From: Luteococcus sanguinis
GTDB taxonomy: Bacteria > Actinomycetota > Actinomycetes > Propionibacteriales > Propionibacteriaceae
Direction of reading: 5' to 3'
DNA: 64,000 nt
NCBI RefSeq assembly: GCF_039527675.1
Contig: NZ_BAAAKI010000001.1
Location: forward strand, 186,001 to 250,000
The position numbers and the translations under genes were made by a program. Within the stretch, counting starts at the first letter, position 1. The number at the start of each line of letters is the position of its first letter. Shown in pieces: positions 39,757 through 49,423 of the stretch. The notes beneath the pieces were generated by a model. That model was not told the DNA's origin and did not search any database. It was given only the letters and a program-made list of their open reading frames with translations.

Positions 39757-42700
39757 GTGGTTCACTCCATCCTCCGCCGAACGAGCGCCTTGGTGGCCAC
39801 CACCTTGGCGCTCACCTTCGGCGCGACATCGACGCTGCCCAGGGCGGCAGCCGACGCCCGCGTCGCCACCTTGGTGGGCAGCTTGCAGAACGAGCTCGGC
39901 TGCTCCGACGACTGGCAACCCAGCTGTGAGAGCACCCAGCTCGTCCAAGAACCGAACTCGAGCATCTACTCGCAGACCTTCGAGCTGCCCGCCGGAAGCT
40001 ATGAGTACAAGATCGCCCTCAACCAGGCGTGGGACGAGGCCTACGGCGACGGCAGCGGCAATGCCAAGCTGGTGCTCGAGGGCCCCGCGAAGGTGGTCGT
40101 CAGCTACGACGACACCTCGCACAGCTTTGGCGTCACCCCGCTCGGCCTGGCCGGCACGGTCGACGCGGCCGACAAGGCCGCCGCGGCCGACTCCCTGCGC
40201 AGTGCCCAGACGCGCGAGCGCTTCTACTTCCTGATGGCCGACCGCTTCGCCAATGGTTCCACTGCGAACGACAAGGGTGGCCTGTCCGGCGGGCGGCTGG
40301 AAACCGGCTATGACCCCACCGACAAGGGGTTCTACCACGGTGGCGACCTCAAGGGCGTCATTCGCAAGCTCGACTACATCAAGGGCATGGGCACCACCGC
40401 CATCTGGCTGACGCCCTCGTTCAAGAACCGTCCCGTGCAGGGCACCGGTGAGAATGCCTCGGCCGGCTACCACGGCTACTGGACCACCGACTTCACCCAG
40501 ATCGACCCGCATCTGGGCACCAACCAGGACATGAAGGACCTGATCGCGGCGGCCCACGCCAAGGGCATGCGGGTCTACTTCGACATCATCACCAACCACA
40601 CCGCGGACGTCCTCGACTACGCGCAGAAGCAGTACTCCTACATTTCACAGGCCGACCAGCCCTACAAGGACGCGAACGGCAACACCTTCAACGCGACCGA
40701 GCTGGCCAACCAGATCCCCGAGCTGAACCTGGACTCCTTCCCGTACACGCCGACCTACCCCACGGAGGCCGAGAAGACGGCCAAGACACCCGACTGGCTG
40801 AACGACCCGACGATGTACCACAACCGCGGCGACTCGACCTGGGCGGGTGAGTCGTCCACCTACGGCGACTTCCAGGGCTTGGACGACCTGTTCACCGAGC
40901 GGCCGGAGGTCGTCAAGGGAATGGGCGACATCTACTCCAGCTGGGTGGACTTCGGGGTCGACGGCTTCCGGATCGACACCGTCAAGCACGTGAACCTGGA
41001 GTTCTGGCAGCAGTTCATCCCGCGCATCCTCGACCAGGCCAAGAAGGCCGGCAACGACAAGTTCTTCGCCTTCGGCGAGGTCTACGACTCCACCCCCTCG
41101 GTCGAGTCGACCTACACCACCAAGGGAAAGCTCCAGGCCACCCTCGACTTCGGCTTCCAGTCGATGGCCGTCAACGCCGTCAGCGGCAAGCCGACCACGA
41201 CGATCCGTGACTTCTACGCCTCGGACGACTGGTTCACCGACACCGACTCGAATGCCTACCAGCTGCCCACCTTCCTGGGGAACCACGACATGGGCCGCAT
41301 CGGCATGATGCTGTCCAAGGCCGGTTACACCGGGGACGACCTGCTCGCCCGCACGAAGCTCGCGAACCAGATCATGTACCTGACGCGCGGCAACCCGATC
41401 AACTACTACGGGGACGAGCAGGGCTTCACCGGCACCGGTGGCGACAAGGACTCCCGTGAGGACATGTTCGGCACGAAGGTCTCCCAGTACGCATCCGAGA
41501 CCCTGGTCGGCGGCGGCACCATGGGCACCGGTGACCACTACGACACCACGGCGCCGCTGTACAAGGCCATCGCCAAGCTGGCGCAGGTGCGCCAAGCCAA
41601 CCCGGCCCTGGCCGACGGTGCCCAGATCCACCGCTACGCCTCCAGCGACGCGGGCATCTACGCCTTCAGCCGCATCGACCGTCGCACGGGCATCGAATAC
41701 ATCGTGGCCGTGAACAATGCGACCACCGCCAAGTCGGCCGCCTTCCAGACCTACACGGCGAACAACAAGTTCACCCCCGTGTACGGCACCAGCAAGACCC
41801 TCGCCTCCGGCAAGGACACCCGCGTCACCGCGTCCGTCCCTGCCCTGTCGGTGAGCGTCTGGAAGGCCCATTCCCCGATCAAGAAGCGCAAGGCCGCCCC
41901 CGCGATCCAGTTCGCCAGCCCCAGCGCGGGTGCCGTGGTCGGCGGCCGGGCCGAGATCGGCGCCTCGGTTCCCGAGAACACCTTCGCGCAGGTCACCTTC
42001 GAGTACCGACCCGTCGGCACCACCGAGTGGACCGTGCTCGGCACCGACGACAACGCGCCCTACCGCGTGTTCGCGGATGTCTCCGACCTGCCCAAGGGTG
42101 AGCTGCTGGAGTACCGAGCGATCGTCAAGGACATCTCCGGCAACGTGAACGCCACCTCCACCTACGCCATCACCGGTGCGGCCAGCGCCAGCACCGGTGG
42201 TTCCACCGGCGGCAACACCGGTTCGGTGGGCCCGGTCACGCAGCCCGAGAAGGTCGCCGTCGCCGGCAACCACAACTCGGAGATGGGCTGCTCGGACGAC
42301 TGGCAGCCCGCCTGCGACCAGGCCCAGCTGACGCTCGACGCCAAGGACCAGGTCTGGAAGGGGACGTACACCATCCCCGCCGGTGACTACGAGTACAAGG
42401 CCGCGCTGAACGGCAGCTGGGACGAGAACTACGGCGCTGGTGGCGCCGCGGGCGGTTCCAACCTCGCCTACACCAGCCCCGGCCAGGTCACCTTCTACTA
42501 CGACCACGCCACCCACTACGTCACCAGCGACGCGCAGGGCCCCATCGTCACCGCCCCAGGCAGCTTCCAGAGCGAGCTCGGCTGCACCGACGACTGGACG
42601 CCCGACTGCATGAAGCCGTGGCTCACCGACCCCGACGGTGACGGCACCTACTCGTGGAGCTCGACGGCCATCCCCGCAGGCAACTACGAGTTCAAGGTGG

Positions 42701-45534
42701 CCGTCGGCCAGAGCTGGGCCGAGAGCTACGGCGTCGGTGGCGCGAAGGACGGCTCCAACATCGCCGTCTCCGTGCCCAGCGACGGCACCGTGGTGACCAT
42801 CACCTGGAACTCCACCACCCACGAGCCGAAGGTCACCACTTCCAAGGCTGGGGCCGCCCCCGACCTGAAGGGGGCCAAGGCGATCTGGGTCGACCAGGAC
42901 ACCATCGCGTGGCCGGCCTCGGCCGTCCCCACCGGCGTCGACCCCTCGACCCTCAAGTGGCGCCTGCACTGGTCGCCCAGCGGCACGCTGGCGATCGACG
43001 CCGAGTCCCTGGTCAGTGACGACATGGGCCAGGCCGACCTGACCCATGACGCAGCCGGGCTGGGTGACGCGGTCATCGCGGCACACCCGGAGCTCAAGGG
43101 CTACATCGCCCTGCAGCTGGACAGGACGACCACGAAGAAGGTCGCCCAGATCCTCACCGGCCAGGTCGCCGTGGCGATGTACTCCGGTGCGGGTGAACTG
43201 CTCGACGCCACCGGCGTCCAGGTGCCGCTGGTCCTCGACGCCCTGTACGCCAAGAAGGCTGCGGGCAAGAAGCTGGGCGTCACCTTCGGCGCCGCCAAGG
43301 CCACCTTCCGGGTCTGGGCACCGACGGCACGGTCGGCGACCCTGCTCACCTGGCCAGCGGGCAGCTCCGACGCCGACGCCTCGAAGGCCACCCGACGCGC
43401 GATGACCAAGGATGCCTCGGGCACGTGGACCTACTCCGGCCCGCGCTCGCTGGAGAACGTCCGGTACCTGTTCGAGGTGAAGGTCTTCGCCCCCAGCACC
43501 GGCAAGGTCGAGACCAACCAGGTCACCGACCCCTACTCGGTCGCGCTGACGGTGAACTCGACCCGCTCGGTTGCCGTCGACCTGACGAGCAGGGCCTGGC
43601 AGCCCACACAGTGGACGAAGACCGCTTCGCCGAAGCTGGCGCAGGCCGTCGACTCGACCATCTACGAGTTGCACGTGCGGGACTTCTCGATCACCGACAC
43701 CACCGTGCCCGCCGAGGACCGCGGCTCCTACAAGGCGTTCACCGAGAACTCCGCGGGCACCAAGCACCTCAAGGCGCTCGCGAAGGCCGGCCTGAACACG
43801 GTGCACCTGCTACCCACCTTCGACATCGCCACCATCGAGGAGGACCCGTCCAAGCAGCAAAGCCCGCCATGTGACCTCGAGTCCTACCCGGCCGACAGCG
43901 AGGAGCAGCAAGCCTGCATCACCAAGATCGCCGATGCGGACGGATACAACTGGGGCTACGACCCGCTGCACTTCTTCGCCCCGGAGGGTTCCTACGCGTC
44001 CACCACGGCGACCGCGGACGGTGGCGCCCGGGTGGCCGAGTTCCGCTCCATGGTGGGCGGCCTGCACGCGGACGGTCTGCGCGTCGTCCTTGACCAGGTC
44101 TTCAACCACACAGCGGCCTCGGGACAGGCCAAGAACTCGGTGCTCGACAAGGTCGTGCCCGGGTACTACCAACGCCTCGATGCGTCCGGTGCGGTCTACA
44201 CGTCCACCTGCTGCCAGAACACCGCCACCGAACACGCCATGATGAACAAGCTGATGGTCGACTCGGTCGTGATGTGGGCCAAGCAGTACAAGGTCGACGG
44301 CTTCCGCTTCGACCTGATGGGTCACCACTCGGTCGACAGCATGAAGGCCGTGCGATCCGCCCTGGACCAGTTGACGTTGAAGAAGGACGGAGTGGACGGC
44401 AAGTCGGTCTACCTCTACGGCGAGGGCTGGAACTTCGGTGAGGTCGCCGACAACGCGCTGTTCACCCAGGCCACGCAGGGCCAGTTGGACGGCACCGGGA
44501 TCGGTACCTTCTCCGATCGGCTCCGTGACGCCGTACGAGGTGGCGGACCCTTCGACGACGACCCCCGCAAGCAGGGCTTCGGCTCTGGCGAGGCGACCGA
44601 CCCGAATGGGGCGCCGATCAACGACCAGGCCACCACGAACCTGGCCCACGACACCGACCTGGTGCAGCTGGGCCTGGCTGGCAACCTGCGCGACTTCCTG
44701 TTCACCTCGACCAGCGGCCAGCCGGTGAAGGGTTCCGAGGTCGACTACAACGGGGCGCCCGCTGGTTATGCGTCCTCACCCGAGGAGGTGATCAGCTACG
44801 TTGACGCGCACGACAACGAGACGATCTGGGATTCGCTCACCATGAAGCTGCCGACCGACACGTCGATGGCTGATCGGGTGCGGATGAACACCATCTCGCT
44901 GTCGACCACCGCGCTGGCGCAGACGCCGTCGTTCTGGCACGCGGGTGCCGACCTGCTGCGCAGCAAGTCGCTGGACCGCAACTCGTACAACTCGGGCGAC
45001 TGGTTCAACACGCTCGACTGGACGGGTGCCGACAATGGCTTCGGCCGCGGACTGCCCATGAAGGCCGACAACTCGTCCAAGTACGCCTTCCAGCAGCCGC
45101 TGCTCGCCAACTCGGCCCTCAAGCCGTCGAAGGCGGACGTGCAGACGGCCACCGCCCAGGCACAAGACCTGCTGAAGCTGCGCTTCTCGACCAAGCTCTT
45201 CCGGCTTGGCTCGGCGGTGCAGATCAACCAGAAGGTCAGCTACCCGGTCTCCGGTACCGCTGATGCGAAGCCGGGCGTCATCGTCCAGCGCATCGACGAC
45301 ACCGTCGGCACCGACGCGGACGCGAAGCTGAAGGGCGTGGTGGTGGTCTTCAACGCTTCCGACGACGACGTGCAGCAGGTCGTCCCGGTGGCCAAGGGCG
45401 CCGCCTACACCCTGTCGGGGGTGCAGGCCAAGGGCTCCGACCCGGTGGTGAAGACGTCCACCTTTGCCCGGGCTTCGGGGACTTTCACCGTCCCCGCTCG
45501 CACGGTCGCGGTGTTCGAGCTGCGCCAATCATGA
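39757..45534 (+). CDS. Secreted bifunctional alpha-amylase/pullulanase, multi-domain
   Basis: A 1925-residue extracellular enzyme with two GH13 catalytic units. A signal peptide (about 1-33, ending near RAAADA) is followed by a first X25-type starch module (36-130, with NELGCSDDWQPSC). The amylase unit comes next (about 150-690), with nucleophile Asp-407 in DGFRIDTVKH, acid/base Glu-441 in FGEVYD and Asp-511 in GNHDMGRI. An Ig/FN3-like domain (about 715-808), a Gly/Ser/Thr linker (808-828) and two more X25 modules (about 830-930 and 930-1030) follow. The pullulanase unit fills the C-terminal part, with Asp-1519 in DGFRFDLMGHH, Glu-1556 in YGEGWNFGE and Asp-1686 in VDAHDNE, ending in a beta-sandwich domain. 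All six catalytic acids are present. There is no LPXTG sorting signal, so it is released. It would cut both alpha-1,4 and alpha-1,6 bonds of starch or glycogen. Confidence 0.95.
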   Translation: MVHSILRRTSALVATTLALTFGATSTLPRAAADARVATLVGSLQNELGCSDDWQPSCESTQLVQEPNSSIYSQTFELPAGSYEYKIALNQAWDEAYGDGSGNAKLVLEGPAKVVVSYDDTSHSFGVTPLGLAGTVDAADKAAAADSLRSAQTRERFYFLMADRFANGSTANDKGGLSGGRLETGYDPTDKGFYHGGDLKGVIRKLDYIKGMGTTAIWLTPSFKNRPVQGTGENASAGYHGYWTTDFTQIDPHLGTNQDMKDLIAAAHAKGMRVYFDIITNHTADVLDYAQKQYSYISQADQPYKDANGNTFNATELANQIPELNLDSFPYTPTYPTEAEKTAKTPDWLNDPTMYHNRGDSTWAGESSTYGDFQGLDDLFTERPEVVKGMGDIYSSWVDFGVDGFRIDTVKHVNLEFWQQFIPRILDQAKKAGNDKFFAFGEVYDSTPSVESTYTTKGKLQATLDFGFQSMAVNAVSGKPTTTIRDFYASDDWFTDTDSNAYQLPTFLGNHDMGRIGMMLSKAGYTGDDLLARTKLANQIMYLTRGNPINYYGDEQGFTGTGGDKDSREDMFGTKVSQYASETLVGGGTMGTGDHYDTTAPLYKAIAKLAQVRQANPALADGAQIHRYASSDAGIYAFSRIDRRTGIEYIVAVNNATTAKSAAFQTYTANNKFTPVYGTSKTLASGKDTRVTASVPALSVSVWKAHSPIKKRKAAPAIQFASPSAGAVVGGRAEIGASVPENTFAQVTFEYRPVGTTEWTVLGTDDNAPYRVFADVSDLPKGELLEYRAIVKDISGNVNATSTYAITGAASASTGGSTGGNTGSVGPVTQPEKVAVAGNHNSEMGCSDDWQPACDQAQLTLDAKDQVWKGTYTIPAGDYEYKAALNGSWDENYGAGGAAGGSNLAYTSPGQVTFYYDHATHYVTSDAQGPIVTAPGSFQSELGCTDDWTPDCMKPWLTDPDGDGTYSWSSTAIPAGNYEFKVAVGQSWAESYGVGGAKDGSNIAVSVPSDGTVVTITWNSTTHEPKVTTSKAGAAPDLKGAKAIWVDQDTIAWPASAVPTGVDPSTLKWRLHWSPSGTLAIDAESLVSDDMGQADLTHDAAGLGDAVIAAHPELKGYIALQLDRTTTKKVAQILTGQVAVAMYSGAGELLDATGVQVPLVLDALYAKKAAGKKLGVTFGAAKATFRVWAPTARSATLLTWPAGSSDADASKATRRAMTKDASGTWTYSGPRSLENVRYLFEVKVFAPSTGKVETNQVTDPYSVALTVNSTRSVAVDLTSRAWQPTQWTKTASPKLAQAVDSTIYELHVRDFSITDTTVPAEDRGSYKAFTENSAGTKHLKALAKAGLNTVHLLPTFDIATIEEDPSKQQSPPCDLESYPADSEEQQACITKIADADGYNWGYDPLHFFAPEGSYASTTATADGGARVAEFRSMVGGLHADGLRVVLDQVFNHTAASGQAKNSVLDKVVPGYYQRLDASGAVYTSTCCQNTATEHAMMNKLMVDSVVMWAKQYKVDGFRFDLMGHHSVDSMKAVRSALDQLTLKKDGVDGKSVYLYGEGWNFGEVADNALFTQATQGQLDGTGIGTFSDRLRDAVRGGGPFDDDPRKQGFGSGEATDPNGAPINDQATTNLAHDTDLVQLGLAGNLRDFLFTSTSGQPVKGSEVDYNGAPAGYASSPEEVISYVDAHDNETIWDSLTMKLPTDTSMADRVRMNTISLSTTALAQTPSFWHAGADLLRSKSLDRNSYNSGDWFNTLDWTGADNGFGRGLPMKADNSSKYAFQQPLLANSALKPSKADVQTATAQAQDLLKLRFSTKLFRLGSAVQINQKVSYPVSGTADAKPGVIVQRIDDTVGTDADAKLKGVVVVFNASDDDVQQVVPVAKGAAYTLSGVQAKGSDPVVKTSTFARASGTFTVPARTVAVFELRQS

Positions 45535-45556
45535 CCTGACGGGCCAGGAAACAAGC

Positions 45557-45590
45557 GATCGGGGCGCCTCCTGCGGGAGGCGCCCCGATC
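45557..45590. terminator. Intrinsic terminator after the amylopullulanase
   Basis: A perfect 15-bp stem: GATCGGGGCGCCTCC (45557-45571) pairs with GGAGGCGCCCCGATC (45576-45590) over the loop TGCG. It starts 22 bp after the stop codon. The acyl-CoA ligase gene comes from the other direction, so it may serve both. Confidence 0.9.
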
Positions 45591-45673
45591 TGCATGGTTG
45601 GTGGGGGCTGTACTGGGGCTGCTCAGGCCGGACGGGAACCGAAGGATATGTCGTCGTTGCTCACTTGTGCTGC

Positions 45674-47578
45674 CTAGTCTTCGGACTTGCCCTTGCGGCG
45701 GTCGGCGATCTTGGCGTACATCTCGTCCACCATCGACTCGAAGCGCTTCTCGACCTCGCGCCGCTTGACCTTCAGGGTCGGGGTGAGCAGGCCGTTGTCC
45801 ATGGTGAAGTCCTCAACGAGCACCCGAAGGTCGCGGATCTGCTCGTGGCTCGGCAGCTTGGCGGTGAGGGCCTGCACGCGGGCGCGCAGCTCGTCCATCA
45901 CCTCGGAGTTGTGCACCAGTTCGGACGGGTTGCTGAAGGCGATACCCCGCTGCTTGGCGATCTGCTCCAGATGCGGCAGCGAGGGCTTGACCAGAAGGGT
46001 CAGGCAGGGACGGTTGTCACCCAGCAGCACTGCGTGCTCGAACAAGGGATCGGCGAGCAGCATGCCCTCGATCGGCTGGGGCGAGATGTTCTTGCCGTTG
46101 AGGGTGACGATGATGTCCTTCAGCCGGTCGTTGATGACCAGGTAGCCCTCGTTGTCGACGTAGCCACCGTCCCCGGTGTGCAACCAGCCCTCGTCATCGA
46201 GCGCGGCGGCGGTGGCCTCGGGGTTGTTCCAGTAACCCGCCATCAGGTTCGGACCGCGGTAGAGGATCTCGCTCTCGGCCCCGATCTTCAGCTCACCGCC
46301 GGGCATGACCCGTCCGCAGCTGCCGAACTTGAACTCGGTGGGCGGGTTGAAGCTGACCAGCGGGGAAGCCTCGGTGAGGCCGAAGCCCTGCAGCAACAGC
46401 ATTCCGGCGGCGGAGAAGAACTCCTCCACCTGCACCCGCAACGGCGCACCACCGCAGGCCAGCACGGTCTTGTTGCCGCCCATCGCCTGCCGGATGCTGG
46501 AGAGCACCAGCTTGTCGGCCAGCGGCAACTGGGCGCGCCAGTAGGCGCTGGGCTGCTTGCCCTTGCGGTAGGCGCGCTGGCACTGGCCACCGACGCGCAG
46601 CGCCCAGTCGAAGACCGCCTTGCGCGCCGGGTCGTCGGCCACCTTCGCGTGCGCGGTGGCGTACACCGTCTCGTACAGCTTGGGCACCGAGACCATCAGC
46701 GTCGGCTTGGCCAACACCAGCATGTCGGCGACGGTCTTGGCATTGGGCACATAGGTGTTCATGCAGCCATGGCTGGTGATGTAGGTCGTCCACGCCCGTT
46801 CCAGCGCATGGGACAGGGGAAGGAAGCACAGGGAGTGGTCGGCTGGCTCGGGGTCGAAGAAGACGTCCAGGGCGCGGCACTGCGCCATCAGTGCCTTGTG
46901 CTGGAGCATGACGCCCTTCGGGGCTCCGGTGGTACCGGAGGTGTAGATGATGGACGCCAGGTCGTCCCCCGACGCCTCGGCCATCCGCTGCTCCACTGCG
47001 GCGTCCAATTCCTCACGCCGCGCGATGTCGCCGCGTTCGAAGCCGGCGAGCGATTCCACCCCGTCCGCCTCGACCGGCTCGAAGCTGACCAGCCGCTCCA
47101 GGCTGGGCATCTCGGCACGGGCACCGAGGCAGCGCTCAGCCTCGGAGCGGCCGCCGAGGAAGACGATCCGGGTGCCGGAGTCGTTGACGATGTGGGTGAT
47201 CTGCTCGGGCGTGCTGGTGGCATAGATGGGGGTGGGCACCGCGCCGACGCGCAGGCAGGCCTGGTCAGCCTGGAACCACTCCGGGGAGTTGTTCGCGAAG
47301 ATCGCGACCCGGTCACCCCGCTGGATGCCTGCCGCGACCAGCGCCCGCGCGGTGGCCTGCACCCGCTGGTCGATCTGGCGGTAGGTCTGCACCGACCAGC
47401 CGTCCCCAGCCCGCACCCGACTGGCCGGACGGTTGCCGTGGCGCGCCACGACATCACGGAACATGTGGGCAATGTGGTCGGCATCACGGAACATGTGGTC
47501 AATGTGGTCGGCACCACCGGACATGTGGTCGGTGCCTGACTGGTCAGCGACGACGTCCTGCGCGGCTGCGTTGTCCAT
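45674..47578 (-). CDS. Long-chain acyl-CoA synthetase (FadD15-like)
   Basis: A 634-residue AMP-forming ligase that activates fatty acids as acyl-CoA. The P-loop-like motif is IIYTSGTTGAPKGVML, and the adenylate-binding region is GFGLTEASPLVSF, followed by YRGPNLMAGYWNNPEAT and HTGDGGYVDNEGYLVINDRLKD. The catalytic Lys region near the C-terminus is LNGKNISPQPIEG. The first ~45 residues are odd: the 10-residue unit ADHI(D/A)HMFRD occurs twice, encoded by a 30-bp tandem repeat (47461-47520). The domain proper begins near FRDVVARHGNRPAS. The repeat also contains several possible ATG starts, so the native start may lie inside it. Closely followed by a paralogue (47630) on the same strand. Confidence 0.92.
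   Translation of the reverse strand: MDNAAAQDVVADQSGTDHMSGGADHIDHMFRDADHIAHMFRDVVARHGNRPASRVRAGDGWSVQTYRQIDQRVQATARALVAAGIQRGDRVAIFANNSPEWFQADQACLRVGAVPTPIYATSTPEQITHIVNDSGTRIVFLGGRSEAERCLGARAEMPSLERLVSFEPVEADGVESLAGFERGDIARREELDAAVEQRMAEASGDDLASIIYTSGTTGAPKGVMLQHKALMAQCRALDVFFDPEPADHSLCFLPLSHALERAWTTYITSHGCMNTYVPNAKTVADMLVLAKPTLMVSVPKLYETVYATAHAKVADDPARKAVFDWALRVGGQCQRAYRKGKQPSAYWRAQLPLADKLVLSSIRQAMGGNKTVLACGGAPLRVQVEEFFSAAGMLLLQGFGLTEASPLVSFNPPTEFKFGSCGRVMPGGELKIGAESEILYRGPNLMAGYWNNPEATAAALDDEGWLHTGDGGYVDNEGYLVINDRLKDIIVTLNGKNISPQPIEGMLLADPLFEHAVLLGDNRPCLTLLVKPSLPHLEQIAKQRGIAFSNPSELVHNSEVMDELRARVQALTAKLPSHEQIRDLRVLVEDFTMDNGLLTPTLKVKRREVEKRFESMVDEMYAKIADRRKGKSED
47450..47530. repeat. 30-bp tandem repeat at the 5' end of the acyl-CoA synthetase gene
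   Basis: Unit 47461-47490 and unit 47491-47520 differ at four positions; partial copies flank them (47450-47460 and 47521-47530). The period is 30, so the frame is kept and each unit adds 10 residues (His/Met/Asp-rich). It looks like a recent slipped-strand expansion of about 2.7 copies. Confidence 0.85.
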
Positions 47579-47629
47579 GGTGTGGGGCCTCTCGGATGGC
47601 GTACCTACGCCACCGTAGGTGAACCGAGT

Positions 47630-49423
47630 CTAGCGAGCGGACCTCGACTTTCGAGAGCTTCGCACCCTTTCGTAGGTGGCCTCGACCTGGGACGCGAAGG
47701 CCTTCTCCACCCGCGAGCGCCGAATCTTCAAGGTGGGCGTGAGAAGCCCGCTGGCCTGGGTGATGCGGCCAGCCGACAAGATCACGTCCCGCACCTGTTC
47801 CTCGTGCGCCAGACCGGACGTCAGATCGGCCGCCCGCTGGCGTACGAGCGCCTGCATCGCCGAGTCGTCGGCCAATTCCTCGGGTGCCCCAGTCACCCCT
47901 GCCTCCTGGGCGAGCGAGGCCCAGCCGTCCTGCGTCGGTTGGATGACGGCGACCAGGCACGGACGTGAGTCGCCCACCACCATCACCTGGTCGAAACGGG
48001 CCTCGGCCAGCAGGGCGGCCTCGACGGCCTGAGGGGCGACGTTCTTGCCGTTGGCCGTGACGATCAGTTCCTTGAGCCGATCGGTCACCACGACGAATCC
48101 GTCGGTGTCGCCGTAACCCACGTCCCCGGTGTGCAGCCATCCATCCTCGCCGAGCACGGCGCGAGTCGCCTCTTCGTCACCCCAGTAGCCAAGCATCATC
48201 GACGGGGTCCGGACGAGGAGTTCCGATTCGGCGCCGATGCGGAACTCGGCGCCCCGGATCGGGAAGCCCACCGTCCCCAGCTTGAACCGGTCGGGGGCGT
48301 AGATCGTCGCCATCGGCCCGGTCTCGGTGAGCCCGTATCCCTGCCCCAGCAGGATTCCGGCGGCGGAGAAGAACTCCTCCACCTCGCGGCGCAGCGGCGC
48401 CCCGCCACTGACCAGCAGGGTCTTCGAGCCGCCGACCGCAGAACGGATCTTCGACAGCACCAGCTTGTCCGCCACGGGCAGCTGCGCCCGCCACCAGAGC
48501 GATGGGGTGGCGCCCTTCCGATAGGCGTGTTGGCACTGGCCGCCCACCCGCAGCGCCCACTCGAAGGTGCGCCGGGCCACGGGCGAGGAGGCCTGCGCGC
48601 GTGCCCCCGACATGACCTTCTCGAAGAGCATCGGGACGCTGACCAGCAGCGTCGGGCGGGCCTTGGCGAGCAGTCGTCCGACCTCTTTCGGGCGGGGACA
48701 GTAGGTGTTCAGGCAGCCACGGTGGAACAGGTGGAAGGTCCAGTCGCGTTCCAGCGCGTGGGCCAGCGGCAGGAAGCAGAGGCTGGAATCGGTGGGTCGA
48801 AAGTCCCAACACTCGTCGATGGCGGCCTGCTGGGCGCCGAAACCCCCGTGGCTGAGCATCACGCCCTTCGCCTTCCCCGTGGTGCCGGAGGTGTAGATGA
48901 TGGTGGCGAGGTCGTCCCCTCGTCCGGCGGCGGTGCGGGCGGCAATCTCATCACGGTGGCGCGAGTGGTCGGTGGCCAGCAGGGACGCGAGGCTCGACAC
49001 CTCGTCCAGCTCGTCGAAGCTGATCACCCTCGGGGCCGCGCTGGCCTCCCGCACGGTGGCCAGCTCACGCGTGCCAGCCACGAAGACCAGCCTCGCTCCA
49101 GAGTCGGTCACCACGTGACGGACCTGCTCCACGGTGGAGGTCGCAAAGATCGGGACGCTGACCGCCCCGGCGGAGGCGACCGCCAGGTCGACGATGCTCC
49201 ACTCGGGACGGTTCGCGGACAGGATCGCCACCCGGTCACCGGGCTGGACGCCCACGTCGACCAGGGCGCACGCGGCGCGGACGATCGCCTCGTGGAACTC
49301 GCGGTAAGTGAGCACCTGCCACTGCCCGTCCGGCCCTTCGATGCGCGTGGCAGGGCGCTCGGCGAAGCGTTGCGCCGAGTCGGCGATCATCCGTGCCAGG
49401 TGGTAGTTGCTGAACTCCCCCAT
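47630..49423 (-). CDS. Long-chain acyl-CoA synthetase (FadD15-like), paralogue
   Basis: A 597-residue AMP-forming ligase similar along its length to the neighbouring 634-residue enzyme. Motifs are IIYTSGTTGKAKGVML, GYGLTETGPMATI and HTGDVGYGDTDGFVVVTDRLKE, and the catalytic Lys region is ANGKNVAPQAVEA. The shared CQHAYRKG / CQRAYRKG segment in the linker shows that the two arose by tandem duplication. The start ATG at 49423 overlaps the stop of the endonuclease IV gene (TGATG), and 51 bp separate the two synthetases, so the three genes are probably one transcript. The chain-length preference cannot be read from the sequence. Confidence 0.92.
   Translation of the reverse strand: MGEFSNYHLARMIADSAQRFAERPATRIEGPDGQWQVLTYREFHEAIVRAACALVDVGVQPGDRVAILSANRPEWSIVDLAVASAGAVSVPIFATSTVEQVRHVVTDSGARLVFVAGTRELATVREASAAPRVISFDELDEVSSLASLLATDHSRHRDEIAARTAAGRGDDLATIIYTSGTTGKAKGVMLSHGGFGAQQAAIDECWDFRPTDSSLCFLPLAHALERDWTFHLFHRGCLNTYCPRPKEVGRLLAKARPTLLVSVPMLFEKVMSGARAQASSPVARRTFEWALRVGGQCQHAYRKGATPSLWWRAQLPVADKLVLSKIRSAVGGSKTLLVSGGAPLRREVEEFFSAAGILLGQGYGLTETGPMATIYAPDRFKLGTVGFPIRGAEFRIGAESELLVRTPSMMLGYWGDEEATRAVLGEDGWLHTGDVGYGDTDGFVVVTDRLKELIVTANGKNVAPQAVEAALLAEARFDQVMVVGDSRPCLVAVIQPTQDGWASLAQEAGVTGAPEELADDSAMQALVRQRAADLTSGLAHEEQVRDVILSAGRITQASGLLTPTLKIRRSRVEKAFASQVEATYERVRSSRKSRSAR

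Noticed and set aside
40645..43806. A 1053-codon leftward open frame inside the amylopullulanase gene
   Set aside because: Gly/Val/Arg/Asp-rich composition typical of antisense frames in G+C-rich genes; the rightward frame has all GH13 motifs.
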